From positions 10,304,501-10,368,500 of the forward strand of contig NC_091669.1 of NCBI RefSeq assembly GCF_042453785.1: DNA of 64,000 bases. Direction: 5' to 3'. This DNA is from Malus domestica. Taxonomy: Eukaryota > Streptophyta > Magnoliopsida > Rosales > Rosaceae. Position numbers and translations under genes: made by a program. Shown here piece by piece: positions 23,034 to 33,706 of this stretch. Below the pieces are notes generated by a model. The model had not been told where the DNA came from. It did no database searches and was given only the letters and a program-made list of their open reading frames with translations. Within the stretch, counting starts at the first letter, position 1, and each line of letters starts with the position of its first letter.

Positions 23034-24838
23034 CACTACTACAATATTAGCTTTAGGTGTCGGATGATGGTGGCGGTTTAATAAGACATTATGTCGGATA
23101 AGAGATATCTGACACATCATTCAGTTAGTGTCGGATAACAATGAAATCATGTCGATTATATCTGCTAGTATTTTTGAATTTTTTTTATAAATATTTTTAA
23201 CATATTCCGGCGGTTTTTAAGTTAATGGTGGCGGTTATAATTGACAGAAATTGACTATTTTATTATTTTAAAATATTATATTGATTAAAAATAAATAAAT
23301 AAATAAACATATGGTTTAAATATATTTTTAGGGGGGGGGTGGATTTAAAATCGTAACAAAATTTTGGAGGAGAACTTAAAATTTTGGGAGGGAATTTTGG
23401 GGGGAATTTTGCCGCAATTTTTTTTTTGTCGGTTATAACCGATAGTAATGAAAATTTTATATCGATTTTTATTTTAAAAAATGTTATTGTCAGTTTTAAT
23501 TGACAGTAATGAAAATTTTCCAAAATAAGACCCCTTCATCTCTTCGTTGCGTCGGTGCCTTTTCCCTTCCCTCTTCCTTCAATGAAATCATTTCAGCTTT
23601 TTACATTATATCTCTCTCTCATTTCACTCTCTCTCTCTAAACCTTTCTCTCAATTTTCTCTGTGAGTTCATAGTGTTCACCAACGGTAATTCTTTAGTTA
23701 TGTTAATATGTTATCGATAGCCATCGATTCTTCATGGGTTTTCTGTTACTGAATCTTTTGGGGGAGCTTTTCGTTGGAATCTTCGTCTGGGGTTTCATCT
23801 GGGTTGCATTCTTAGTTGTGTTCATCATGTTCATAGTTGTATGTGCTACTCTCTCATTTGTTTCCGCTCTGATGGTTATGATGGTGTATGCTGATAAGGT
23901 TAAATCTGGTGAAATCTCAGGTTCTATGTTCGAAACCTTGCAACATATTATCTTTGATTCTTGATTTCTTGTGCTGTTTTTTGTTAAAGATATGAGATTT
24001 TCAGTATACATATACGTTACTATGAAAGTTAATCAGTAGTGTTAAAACAATTAAAGGCCAAATTGCCAATGTGATAGAGGTCAGATGCCATTGTTTGAAC
24101 GGCAATTGCCAAATCTGTGAATCTTGATTGAAGTTGTGAAGGCCGATGGCCATAGATTGATTATAGTTAGAATTTGTAAATGGAGAATACTAGTTTTCTT
24201 GTTAATCTTGAAGTGATAAGTTGGTTGTGTATGCTTGTGAATTTGTAAGTGGAGAATACTAGTTTTCTTGTTAATCTTGAAGTGGAGAATACTAGTTATT
24301 CTGCACTATATATGCAAGGGTCTGCAAGTTCTTCCTTGGATTCTCATAATCAAATTGGTGAAGGACAATTTCTAATTCTGTTAGTATTGACTCATCAACT
24401 GGTGGAAGAAGTCGTGTTCCTCTTTGTTCAAATAATCAACACAACATTCTGGTTTTCAACCCTAACAACCTCAACAACAAGCATTCTATCCTTTGGCACC
24501 TGCTAATGATTTTGGATCTGGTTTTGTGGGAAAGAAATGATTCAGAAAGTGGTTTATATATATTTTTTATTATTAATATAATTTCTGTCGGTTTTATCCT
24601 ATAGAGAATGCTCTTATTTATTTTATTAATAAATTCTCTATCGGTTATATCTGACACAAGTTCTGTCGGTTTTAGTGTATTTTCTGTCAGAAAATTCATT
24701 TCCTGATGCTGGCAATTCTGTCGCTTATTATATACGCCACTGCATCCATATTCTGTCAAATTTTACTTAATATGTGATAGTAATATACGTTTCTTGTCGG
24801 TTATCATAACGACACTAATAAATGGTTTTGTAGTAGTG
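23034..24838. mobile_element. non-autonomous CACTA (En/Spm) transposon
   Basis: The ends are inverted CACTACTACAA repeats (left at 23034; right end GTAGTAGTG at 24830-24838). Subterminal GTCGGTT / AACCGAC motifs recur near both ends (around 23085, 23430, 24588, 24665 and 24797), as expected for transposase-binding repeats of CACTA elements. The host coiled-coil sequence stops and resumes almost exactly at the insertion (CAAGGT / TTAGTTTGGACT). A clean 3-bp duplication is not visible because the target itself resembled CAC. No transposase is encoded. Confidence 0.75.
23734..23964 (+). CDS. small hydrophobic ORF inside the CACTA element
   Basis: A 76-residue frame whose first ~55 residues are almost entirely Leu, Val, Phe, Ile and Met (LLGELFVGIFVWGFIWVAFL...), enough for two membrane segments, followed by a polar tail (YADKVKSGEISGSMFETLQH). 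The polar tail and the CT-rich leader at 23600-23660 suggest a captured piece of a host gene. I do not recognise a family; it may be untranslated. Confidence 0.3.
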   Translation: MGFLLLNLLGELFVGIFVWGFIWVAFLVVFIMFIVVCATLSFVSALMVMMVYADKVKSGEISGSMFETLQHIIFDS

Positions 24839-25802
24839 TTAGTTTGGACTGGTATGTAGACACATCTTCTTTAAGCTTTATATTTGCTTTATATTTACCT
24901 CAGCTAGTTTTCTGCTATTTTCTTCAAAGTAAGCTGACTTGGTTTGCAGTTCCTTGAGAGAATTCTGCAATAAATGTTTCTCAGCAGCCTCAGCCTTGAG
25001 ATTTTCAACCTCAGATTTTGAAGCAGCTTATCCTGCTTTTTGTTCCTTGAGCTGTTCTTCATGGTTGGATATCACTTGCTGGAGTTCCTTCTTAGTATTT
25101 TGATGCACTTCATTAAGCAAGCGGTTCTCATCCATAAGTGAAGATAACTGTGGCAAACGGATGTAGCTAATAACCATAAAGCAACAATATTTAGCTGCAA
25201 AATAATTACAAAAAAGTTTGGTGCAACCTGAGATTGTAGTTTCTGCCCTTCAGAAGAATGCTGCTGCGTTAAATCTTCTATAATCCTTTTTGCAGCCCGA
25301 AGTTGTTCAACGGCAGTGGAATATTCTGCTTTAAGGTAGGACTCGTATGTAGTAGGCCCACCACCACCACTGCTAAGATCGGCGAGCATGATCGCAGACA
25401 CCACAGCCACGCCCACGAGGAACTCTGACGTGGAGCTTCTACAGGGATGATCCATATAGTAAACGATCGTAGATGGTATAAGATGGGTGGTGCAGGTGTT
25501 ACAATAGGGATTATGACTATTAACTGCTTAATCAGTCGTATCCTATGGACTAGACCGAATTGACAATACCCGTTTGATACCCAAGAAGAACACGACTGAT
25601 CAAGGGCACATGTTAATATGAATAACCAGCCAGATTTCTCTGGCTCACTTTCATATCATATTCGCAGAATTAATGAAATGCGGATTCCCCATAATGAAAT
25701 GCGGATTCCCCACTGTATACAATATATTCGAAACTACTATTTAATCGTTCTTTTTCGGTTTCTGAAGACTCCAAATTGAAATTTCTATTTCAAAATGAAG
25801 TT

Positions 25803-26317
25803 TGTTGGTACCATACTTGACCAATCCCAAAACTACTGAGCACTGGTCAACGTTATACCGTCAAGGACCCAGAAGAGTTTTCCTCCAACCAGGAGGCCAA
25901 TCACAGCGCGACACGTGTCGACATCAGAAGCCAATCATAGCGCGACACGTGTCAACATCAGAAGCCAATCACAACACGACACGTGTTAATGTTAGAATGA
26001 AACGAGAAACTCTATTCTATAAATAGAGATCATTCTTTCACAATATTTCTTAATGTCATTTGTACTAAATTATTCGCTAGTACTCACAAAAGAAGAGCCT
26101 GAACCTATGTACTTGTGTAAACCCTTCATAATTAATGAGAACTCCTCTACTCCGTGGACGTAGCTAATATGGGTGAACCACGTACATCTTGTGTTTGCTT
26201 CCCTATCCCTATCCATTTACATACTTATCCACACTAGTGACTGGAGCAATCTAGCGAAGGTCACAAACTTCACACTTTCTGTTGTACCAAAGTCCTCATT
26301 GATTTTGTGCATCAACA
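25803..26317 (+). repeat. left LTR
   Basis: 515 bp, including a likely promoter (CTATAAATAGAG near 26017-26028) and three copies of a GACACGTGTC-containing unit around 25900-25990. These CACGTG palindromes are G-box cores and could act as enhancer elements. Confidence 0.85.
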
Positions 26318-26899
26318 TTTGGCGCCGTCTGTGGGAATCGATACGAAAAGTTGTGTCGGTTCTCTTTCATTGTTTCACCTCCACCGTGAATCTGCAAAAT
26401 AAAAAAAACCCAGAAACAAAAAAGAAACCTACTCCGTGTCTGCTTTCTTTTATTTTGGGTGCAATCTATTCTATATATTTCAATCACACAGAGAAAAACA
26501 ATCAAATAATTGTGATCCTTCGCAAAAATGGTTAGTCTTAATTAGAATTGCTCCGGATTCAGCAGAGGCCGTACCGAAGCGCATTGGGGCCCAGTATCTG
26601 CCCAACTTTCTGATCTCGTTCATTCTCATGCTCCTAGCCCGTCTCCTAACCCTGCAATGGGTGCTCCAAACCATTCAGTGCGCAGCACCACCACCAGCCT
26701 CTCTGCACCCACACACACCAGATCAGAGTCCTCCTTTTGGTCGCCGCCGCATTCTCCTTCACCAGCCTCTTAAACCGCTCATTCCGCCTCTGCGCCTCTC
26801 GCTTCCTCGCCGTAGATCTCCTCCACAAATCACGGAGCTTCATCCAAGTCATCTGCCTGTGCCTGACGGCCTGTGAAAATAACCCGACCCATTTACATA

Positions 26900-27092
26900 A
26901 CCGGCGAGAGCTAAGCCGGGAAGTATACTTCAGTGATCGGTGAGGTCTATGGGAAATATATTCCCTGGAAGCATATTCGCAGCACCGGCGAGGTCAAAAC
27001 TGTAGCAATAGTGGTTGAACTTCCAAGTCAACTGGAAGAAGATGAGGGCTATGATGATAGCAATTTTTCAGCATGGCAAAAATGATGTACTG
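26900..27092 (+). other. gene-like fragment inside the LTR element
   Basis: One frame reads GEVYGKYIPWKHIRSTGEV, continues through a hydrophobic stretch into ELPSQLEEDEGYDDSNFSAW, then stops. The composition looks like a real protein exon rather than random AT-rich DNA. The parent gene is unknown to me; it could be a captured host fragment or part of a decayed element protein. Adjacent 26640-26880 is GC-rich with several overlapping open frames. Confidence 0.3.
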
Positions 27093-27810
27093 TTGCATGG
27101 TGAGCAGCAAATTCGTTATCATACAAGGCACGTGGAGGAAGGAGTTTTAAGTGGCAATGACCACCAACTGAAGCATGACACTGAAATTGAGGTGTTGTTA
27201 GATGGTGAATCGCAGGCAGGAAATTAGCAAGGACTCGTGGATGAAGCAGTTGTGAATGGTAGTAACCACCGACTGGAGTCAACAGTTTTGGCAGTCGGTA
27301 ATGTTCCACCATTTTGAGGAAATCAAACAGGTGAATTCTACTACAATACACCCTGTACCAACCTCTGGCCAGCAGAGACAGGTGTTGGTGGGGTTATTTT
27401 CTGCTTAAATGGAATTGGCTCTATTTTATGTGGTTTTCCTGACGATGTAAAGAGAGAGGGAGAGAGACAGCTGGCGATCTAGGACATGTTGTCGTAAGCA
27501 GCAAGCATCTGGAGTCTCTGTTAGTTAACAGGCGGCCGACTCTTTGCTCCCTCACACCTCCAATCCAATCCAATCTAATACATAGTCCAATCCAATAAAA
27601 TCAAATCTGAATCGCCTTTTTACTTTTAATTGGGTATTCGAATCCCGGAAAGTGTTTGGATTCTGGGGTTTCCGATTCGGTGGAGCTCCAGTTCCGGCAT
27701 GCCTCTGTCTTTGAACATTCATTCAAATTTATCGCCTTTTTTCTTGGTTGTTGGTTTAAGCTCTGGATTTGGGGTTTGGAGGTGAAGGAAGCTTTCAAGA
27801 CAGTGTGAAG

Positions 27811-28735
27811 CAAACCAATTTATGGTGCCAATAAAAGGTTCATCAAAGGAGTTCAACCATAATTCTCAAAAGCTTCACACACTCTTGATCAAGACAGTGT
27901 GAAGCAAAACCAATTTATGGTGCCAACAAGAGCTTCATCAATGGAGGGCTACCACAATTCTCAAAAGCTTCACACACTCTTGATCAAGATAGTGTGAAGA
28001 AAAATCAATTTATGGTGCCAACAAGAGCTTCATCAATGGAGGGCAACCACAATTCTCAAAAGCTTCACACTCTTGATCAAGACAGTGTGAAGCAAAATCA
28101 ATTTATGGTGCCAACAAGAGCTTCATCAATGGAGGACAACCACAATTCTCAAAAGCTTCACACACTCTTAATCAAGACAGTGTGAAGCAAAACCAATTTA
28201 TGGTGCCAACAAGAGCTTCATCAAAGGAGTTCAACCACAATTCTCAAAAGCTTCACACACTCTTGATCAAGACTGTGAAGCAAAACCAATTTATGGTGCC
28301 AACAAGAGCTTCATCAATAGAGGGCAACCACAATTCTCAAAAGCTTCACACACTTTTGATCAAGACAATGTGAAGCAAAACCAATTTATGGTGCCAACAA
28401 GAGCTTCATCAAAGGAGTTCAACCACAATTCTCAAAAGCTTCACACACTCTTGATCAAGACAGTGTGAAGCAAAACCAATTTATGGTGCCAACAAGAGCT
28501 TCATCAATGGAGGGCAACCACAATTCTTAAAAGCTTCACATACTCTTGATCAAGACAGTGTGAAGCAAAACCAATTTATGGCGCCAACAAAAGCTTCATC
28601 AAAGGAGTTCAACCACAATTCTCAAAAGCTTCACACACTCTTGATCAAGACAGTGTGAAGCAAAACCAATTTATGGTGTCAACCAAAGCTTCATCAATGG
28701 AGGGCAACTACAATTCTCAAACCTTCGAAGCAAAT
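27811..28735 (+). repeat. ~95-bp tandem array, 10 units
   Basis: The landmark TATGGTGCC (with minor variants) recurs at 27821, 27916, 28011, 28104, 28199, 28292, 28387, 28482, 28577 and 28672, i.e. a period of 95 bp (93 in two units). Each unit contains an imperfect hairpin, CTTCACAC...TTGATCAAG...GTGTGAAG. The period is not a multiple of three, so the array is not a protein repeat. Confidence 0.95.
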
Positions 28736-28914
28736 TCAAGACTGTTCGAAACAAATTCAATTAATATGGTTCATCCAAACTTTCGACTACTACAAGGTGT
28801 GGCTTGCATCACAATCTCTTGCTCAACAATGTGGAAGCAAAATTTGTATATGTTGTTTCTCCCACATTTTCAAATTTCTAGTTTCCTAAAAAAAAAAAAA
28901 AAGAAGGGAAATTC

Positions 28915-29770
28915 AACAAAGCTTCATCAATGGAGGACAACTACAAATTCTCAAAAGCTTCACACTATCTTGATTAAGATAGTGTGAAGCAAAATCAATT
29001 CGTGGTACCCAATAAAGCTTCACCACAAAAGCTTCACCAACAAAAGCTTCATCAATGGAAGACAACTACAAATTCTCAAAAGCTTCACACTATCTTGATC
29101 AAGATAGTGTGAAGCAAAATCAATTCATGGTACCCAACAAAAGCTTCAGCTCCAAAGCTTCACCAACAAAAGCTTCATCAATGGAGGACAACTACAAATT
29201 CTTAAAAGCTTCACACTATCTTGATCAAGATAGTGTGAAGCAAAATCAATTCATGGTACCCAACAAAAGCTTTAACTCCAAAGCTTCACCTACAAAGCTT
29301 CAACTCCAAAGCTTCACCTATAAAAGCTTCACCCACAATAGCTTCACCTACAAAAGCTTCACCCATAAAAGCTTCACCAACAAAAGCTTCACCCACAAAA
29401 GCTTCACCCACCACAAAAGCTTTACCCACCACTAAAGCTTCACCCACAAAAGCTTCACCTACAAAAGCTTCACCTACAAAAGCTTCACCAACAAAAGCTT
29501 CACCCACAAAAGCTTCCCCCACCACAAAAGCTTCACCCACCACAAAAGCTTCACCCATCACAAAAGCTTCACCCATAAAAGCTTCACCAACAAAAGCTTC
29601 ACCCACAAAAGCTTCCCCCACCACAAAAGCTTCACCCACAAAAGCTTCATCCATAAAAGCTTCACACTATCTTGATCAAGATAGTGTGAAGCAAAATCAA
29701 TTCATGGTACTCAACAAAGCTTCAACCTCAAAGCTTTACCTACAAAGCTTCAACACCAAAACTTCACCTA
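28915..29770 (+). repeat. second repeat block: palindromes and AAAGCTTCACC short repeats
   Basis: Related, longer units (GGAGGACAACTACAAATTCT...) at 28915-29270 and a run of ~15-bp AAAGCTTCACCCAC variants at 29280-29660. Perfect 34-bp palindromes centred on TTGATCAA lie at 29082-29115, 29208-29241 and 29659-29692. HindIII-like AAGCTT occurs dozens of times. The long open frames on either strand here are by-products of the repeat. Confidence 0.9.
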
Positions 29771-30299
29771 CAAAGCTTTAAAATATATATATATATATAT
29801 TTTTTTTCGAAAATTCGAAAATTCAAAAATTCAAAAATTCGAAAAAAAAAATTTGCCTAAACCTCATCTTTTTTGGGCCTAACAACTTTCATAACAAATA
29901 TATATGAAGAAGGAGTTTTGGGCTACCACTTAGAAATGAAATGCCTCATTTGTCAACTCTCTCGACCGGAGACTTGGGGGACTCCTACCATATGCTACTA
30001 CATCTTGATACTCGGAAGTCTCACGATCATTCAGTGACTTGGATTTTTCAAGTCTCCAAACGAGAAGTTTTCCTCACTCGGGAAATTAAGGGAGCAGTAC
30101 CTCAACCTACATGCTTCACTCACAAAGCTTCAACATACAAGCTTAAACAAAAGGAAAAATTCAAAAAACTTAGTGAAGAAGGCCTTGGTGTATTTAACAC
30201 AATACGTTGAAATGAAGCAAAGCTTGTTTATTGATATCTCCGATAAGTTACAAATATGTATATATACATGAATCAAAATAAACAAACAATAGGGAGTCT

Positions 30300-30974
30300 T
30301 CACAAAGGTTGTTCAGGAGAAGTCTCAGCAGTCAGCAGAGCCCCAGAAAGAGGAGGCACCAGAGGGTGATTATTCGGAGCCTCAGTACTAGGCAGAACCC
30401 CAGAAGGAGGAGGCACCGAAGGTTGATCATTTGGAGCTTCATTACACGGTACAGCCCCAGAAAACGAAGGCAATAAATACATTTAGAACAAAGCCACAAA
30501 CCTCTGATGATCAAGTAAAATCTGACCATCAGATTCCTGCAGCTGGTCGAGCTTCCTCTTCATGTTTGTAGCATAGTCATGTGCGAGCATGTGCAACTGT
30601 TTATTCTCATGCTTGAGCCATCTGATCTCCTGTTTGAGACTTATCACTTCAGCAGCCAATGATTCAACTTGGCGGGTTCGAGCAAATATGCGTTAGGCCA
30701 TATTAGACACAGAACCTGCACACTGAACATTGAGAGCCAGAGAATCTTTAACAGCCAACTCATCATACCGTTTGGAAAGTAGTCTGTTATCTTTAGGAGT
30801 GAGAAGGTTCTTGGCCACCACCGCATCGGTCATATCATTCTTCATCACAGAGTTCCCAATGGTAAGAGGACCAGTAGGGGATAAGAAGGATGGGCGCTAT
30901 ATGTTATCTTGAGAAGGCATGGCTGCCTCTTCACCAAAGTTCAAGTCAAAACGACGGTCAGATGAGCCAGACAT
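30300..30974 (-). pseudogene. antisense coiled-coil ORF of the LTR element, three nonsense changes
   Basis: On the minus strand ATG 30974 opens a 225-codon frame ending at TGA 30300-30302. It starts MSGSSDRRFDLNFGEEAAMP, contains a coiled-coil stretch (VESLAAEVISLKQEIRWLKH), and ends with three repeats of a Pro/Ser motif around EAPN. Three in-frame stops interrupt it (after DNI, after VSNMA, and after RFVALF), each explicable as CAG/CAA to TAG/TAA. Antisense additional ORFs between the interior and 3' LTR are known in some plant Ty3/gypsy lineages. The function is unknown; this copy is dead unless read through. Confidence 0.6.
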
Positions 30975-31387
30975 TCTCAGAAATGATGAAAGAGAAATAA
31001 GGTACAATAAATCTTTGAAGTAAGGGGAAAATTCCTACAAGCAATAACTCTCTGAATGTACTTCTTGCACACAATTGGTGCCTTTATAAAAGAAAGGGCA
31101 ACAAGGCCATTGGTTCAAAAATCGAAGAGGCACCACTCTCCGGATTTCGAAGAGGCACCACTTTCCACACGCAACATCAGCTCCTCGGGTACCACAGATA
31201 ACTTTGCCAAAGATCTCTGACAAAGTTTAGACATATAAATTTTGAAGGTCCAGCTACCCTACTATTACCCATAAGGGTAAAGGAACAACACCACTACTTG
31301 ATAACTAAAAAGTCCCAATGTGTGTCAACCTCCGTGCTCCGTGGCAAGGCAGACTGGCAAAAATGCCCAACCTTTACTCACATTTGA

Positions 31388-31720
31388 GAAAACACTCCCA
31401 ACAAGATTGCTTGCTTAAAAATCGAAGAGGCACCGCTCTCCGAATCACGAGACCCAAACTCCCAACAGGATTACATGCTCAAAAATCGAAGAGGCACCGC
31501 CCTCCGAATCTCGAGAGCCAGACTCCCAACATGATTACTTTCTCCAAAATCGAAGAGCCACTGCTCTCTGAATCTCAAGAGTCAGACTCCCAACAAGATT
31601 GCTTTCTCAAAAATCGAAGAGGCACCGTTCTCTGAATCTCAAGAGCCAGATCCCCGACAGGATTGCTTGTTCGAAAACTGAAGAGGCACCGCTCTCCGAA
31701 CTTCGAGAGCCAGATTTCCT
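31388..31720 (+). repeat. ~64-bp tandem array, 5 units
   Basis: AAAATCGAAGAGGCACC-type landmarks at about 31417, 31482, 31546, 31609 and a variant at 31674. Each unit also carries CTCCGAATCTCGAGAGCCAG and CTCCCAACA-type blocks. A related pair of boxes lies at 31119-31165. On both sides is a CACACGCAACATCAGC block (31156 and 31745), so the array sits between duplicated segments. Confidence 0.85.
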
Positions 31721-33036
31721 TGGATAAAGCTTGTCTGCAATCTTCACACGCAACATCAGCTTTCCAGATACCACATACCACTTTTTCAAAGTGCTTTGAC
31801 AAAGTTAAAACACGTGAAGCTTGCAGCTCCCACTATATTGCTATGACTAAGAAGGGTAAATGAATAGCACTACGACTTGTTGTTAGGGAGACTCCTATAT
31901 ATGTTGACCTTCATCCTCCACAGCCAGGCAGACCTGCAAATAAAAAAAATGCTCAACTTTTCTTCACATCCGAGATGACACTTTTAGCAGAGTCTCTCGA
32001 AATACTCAGCTTCTTTTCCCCCCGATAATACCTCTGCAAACAAGCCACACCAGAGCAAGAGTATCTCATATCATAAGGGTTAAAAGCAAGAGTATCCCAT
32101 ATCATGCTTTTTCCCTGTCTTTTCCTTTGGCCTTGTTCTTACATGCAAGACAAGGAGAAAGAGAGCAATCAGTCAGCACTTGGAATCAAGCTTCCAGTCA
32201 GGAACTGACTGCCTGGAACCCTTTGCCTGATTACTTACCTGGCATTGCTCTCGAGTACTCATCTTCAACATTTTATGCTTCCAGATAAGATACCACATCT
32301 GTCTGAGAAACAGATAGGGCAAGTGAGAAGGATACAAGGAAGCATGTGGAGACAAGCGTAACAGAACACGTACCGATACATCCACTACTTTGTCAACAGC
32401 AAAAGTATCTCATATCATCAGGGTCGAACATACTCTAGATTTGATGGATTTGTTTTGACCCTCAAATTCTTGAGTCGGCCTTGTACTCTGGAGGAAACCA
32501 GAAAACCCTCCAGCCCAGTTCAAGAATAAGCCTGTGGAAAGTTACTTCTTCAAAAGCAAAAGTATCTCATATCATCTCTTTTCCATTTGCTTTTCCTTAT
32601 CCTTGTTGCTATTTACGACACAAGAAGAAGGAGAACAATCAACCGGAAGCCGAAGTCGAACCTCCGATCCAGGTTGCTTGCTTGGAAGTCTGATTGCTTA
32701 CCCTGTCTGTTACCTCATTCGGCAAATCTCCTAGCTCGGCGACTTGGGGGACTCCTACTATATGGTTTGTATCGCACTTGACCAAGCTCGAAAGTACAAG
32801 TAGGCTTCAAGTGAAATTGATACATTACCTTGTGCATCTTCATCGGTTAAAGATACCACCCCTGGATGAAGGAAAAGTACTTCCAGAAAAGATGTCATAT
32901 CTACATATGAGACAGATAAGGCAAGTGAAAATGATACCACACTTCGGTACTTAGAAGTTTCATGATTACTCAATGGCTTGGATCTTACAAGTCCCTAACC
33001 GAGGAGCTTTCCTCATTCGGGAACTTAGGGGAGTAC

Positions 33037-33551
33037 TGTTTGTACCATACTTAACCAATCCCAAAACTACTGAGCACCAGTCAACGTTATACCGTCAAGG
33101 ACCCAGAAGAGTTTCCCTCCAACCAGAAGGCCAATCACAGCACGACAAGTGTCGACATCAGAAGCCAATCATAGCGCGACACGTGTCAACATCAGAAGCC
33201 AATCACAACACGACACGTGTCAATGTCAGAATGAAACTAGAAACTCTATTCTATAAATAGAGATCATTCTCTCACAATATTTCCTAATGTCATTTGTACT
33301 AAATCATTCACTAGTACTCACAAAAGGAGAGCTTGAACCTATGTACTTGTGTAAACCCTTCACAATTAATGAGAACTCCTCTACTCCGTGGACGTAGCCA
33401 ATCTGGGTGAACCACGTACATCTTGTGTTTGCTTCCCTATCCCTATCCATTTACATACTTATCCATACTAGTGACCGGAGCAATCTAGCGAATGTCACAA
33501 ACTTCACACTTTCTGTTGTACCAAAGTACTCACTGATTTTGTGCATCAACA
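33037..33551 (+). repeat. right LTR
   Basis: 515 bp, the same length as the left LTR, with scattered substitutions and the same CTATAAATAGAG box and CACGTG-bearing units (the first unit is altered to ACAAGTGTC). Ends GCATCAACA before the AAGTT duplication. Confidence 0.88.
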
Positions 33552-33706
33552 AAGTTCTAAACACAATTCAATAAAGAAACGTCCAATGCCAATGACATTA
33601 GAATCACCAAACATGCAAATCCAAACTTAACCCAGTTTTCGCAACCATATTATCCATAAAACACCTCAAATAATTACAATTAGTGATTAAGCATAAGATC
33701 AAACCT

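Larger units (their letters stand above)
22652..25455 (-). pseudogene. coiled-coil copy A': fragmented, interrupted by a CACTA element
   Basis: Minus-strand fragments of the same module family. 25455-25225 joins 5'-flank sequence to a piece of the tail-anchor exon (VGVAVVSAIM) and then to EDLTQQHSSEGQKLQSQ. 25145-24839 is a degenerate module with stops. After the CACTA insertion the module resumes at 23033 in register and runs to 22652. The end fragment carries the same 1-bp and 3-bp deletions as M3 of copy A, so the two share a recent ancestor. No intact frame remains. Confidence 0.7.
25803..33551 (+). mobile_element. 7.7-kb non-autonomous LTR retrotransposon (LARD-like)
   Basis: Two 515-bp LTRs, 25803-26317 and 33037-33551, begin TGTTGGTACC / TGTTTGTACC and end GCATCAACA. 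The target-site duplication is AAGTT (25798-25802 and 33552-33556). A putative primer-binding site (TTTGGCGCCGTCTGTGGGAA) follows the left LTR, and a purine run (TTAGGGGAG) precedes the right one. The LTRs differ at only scattered positions, so the insertion is recent. No gag, protease, integrase or reverse transcriptase was found; the interior holds gene-like fragments, tandem arrays and an antisense ORF. It must use enzymes from an autonomous relative. It sits in the duplicated 5' flank of A'. Confidence 0.88.

Noticed and set aside
27811-28735. CRISPR-like array
   Set aside because: Units are contiguous without unique spacers, and this is a plant retroelement.
29286-29654. 122-codon minus frame with GEAFV repeats as a structural protein
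   Set aside because: By-product of the short DNA repeat; the opposite strand is equally open.
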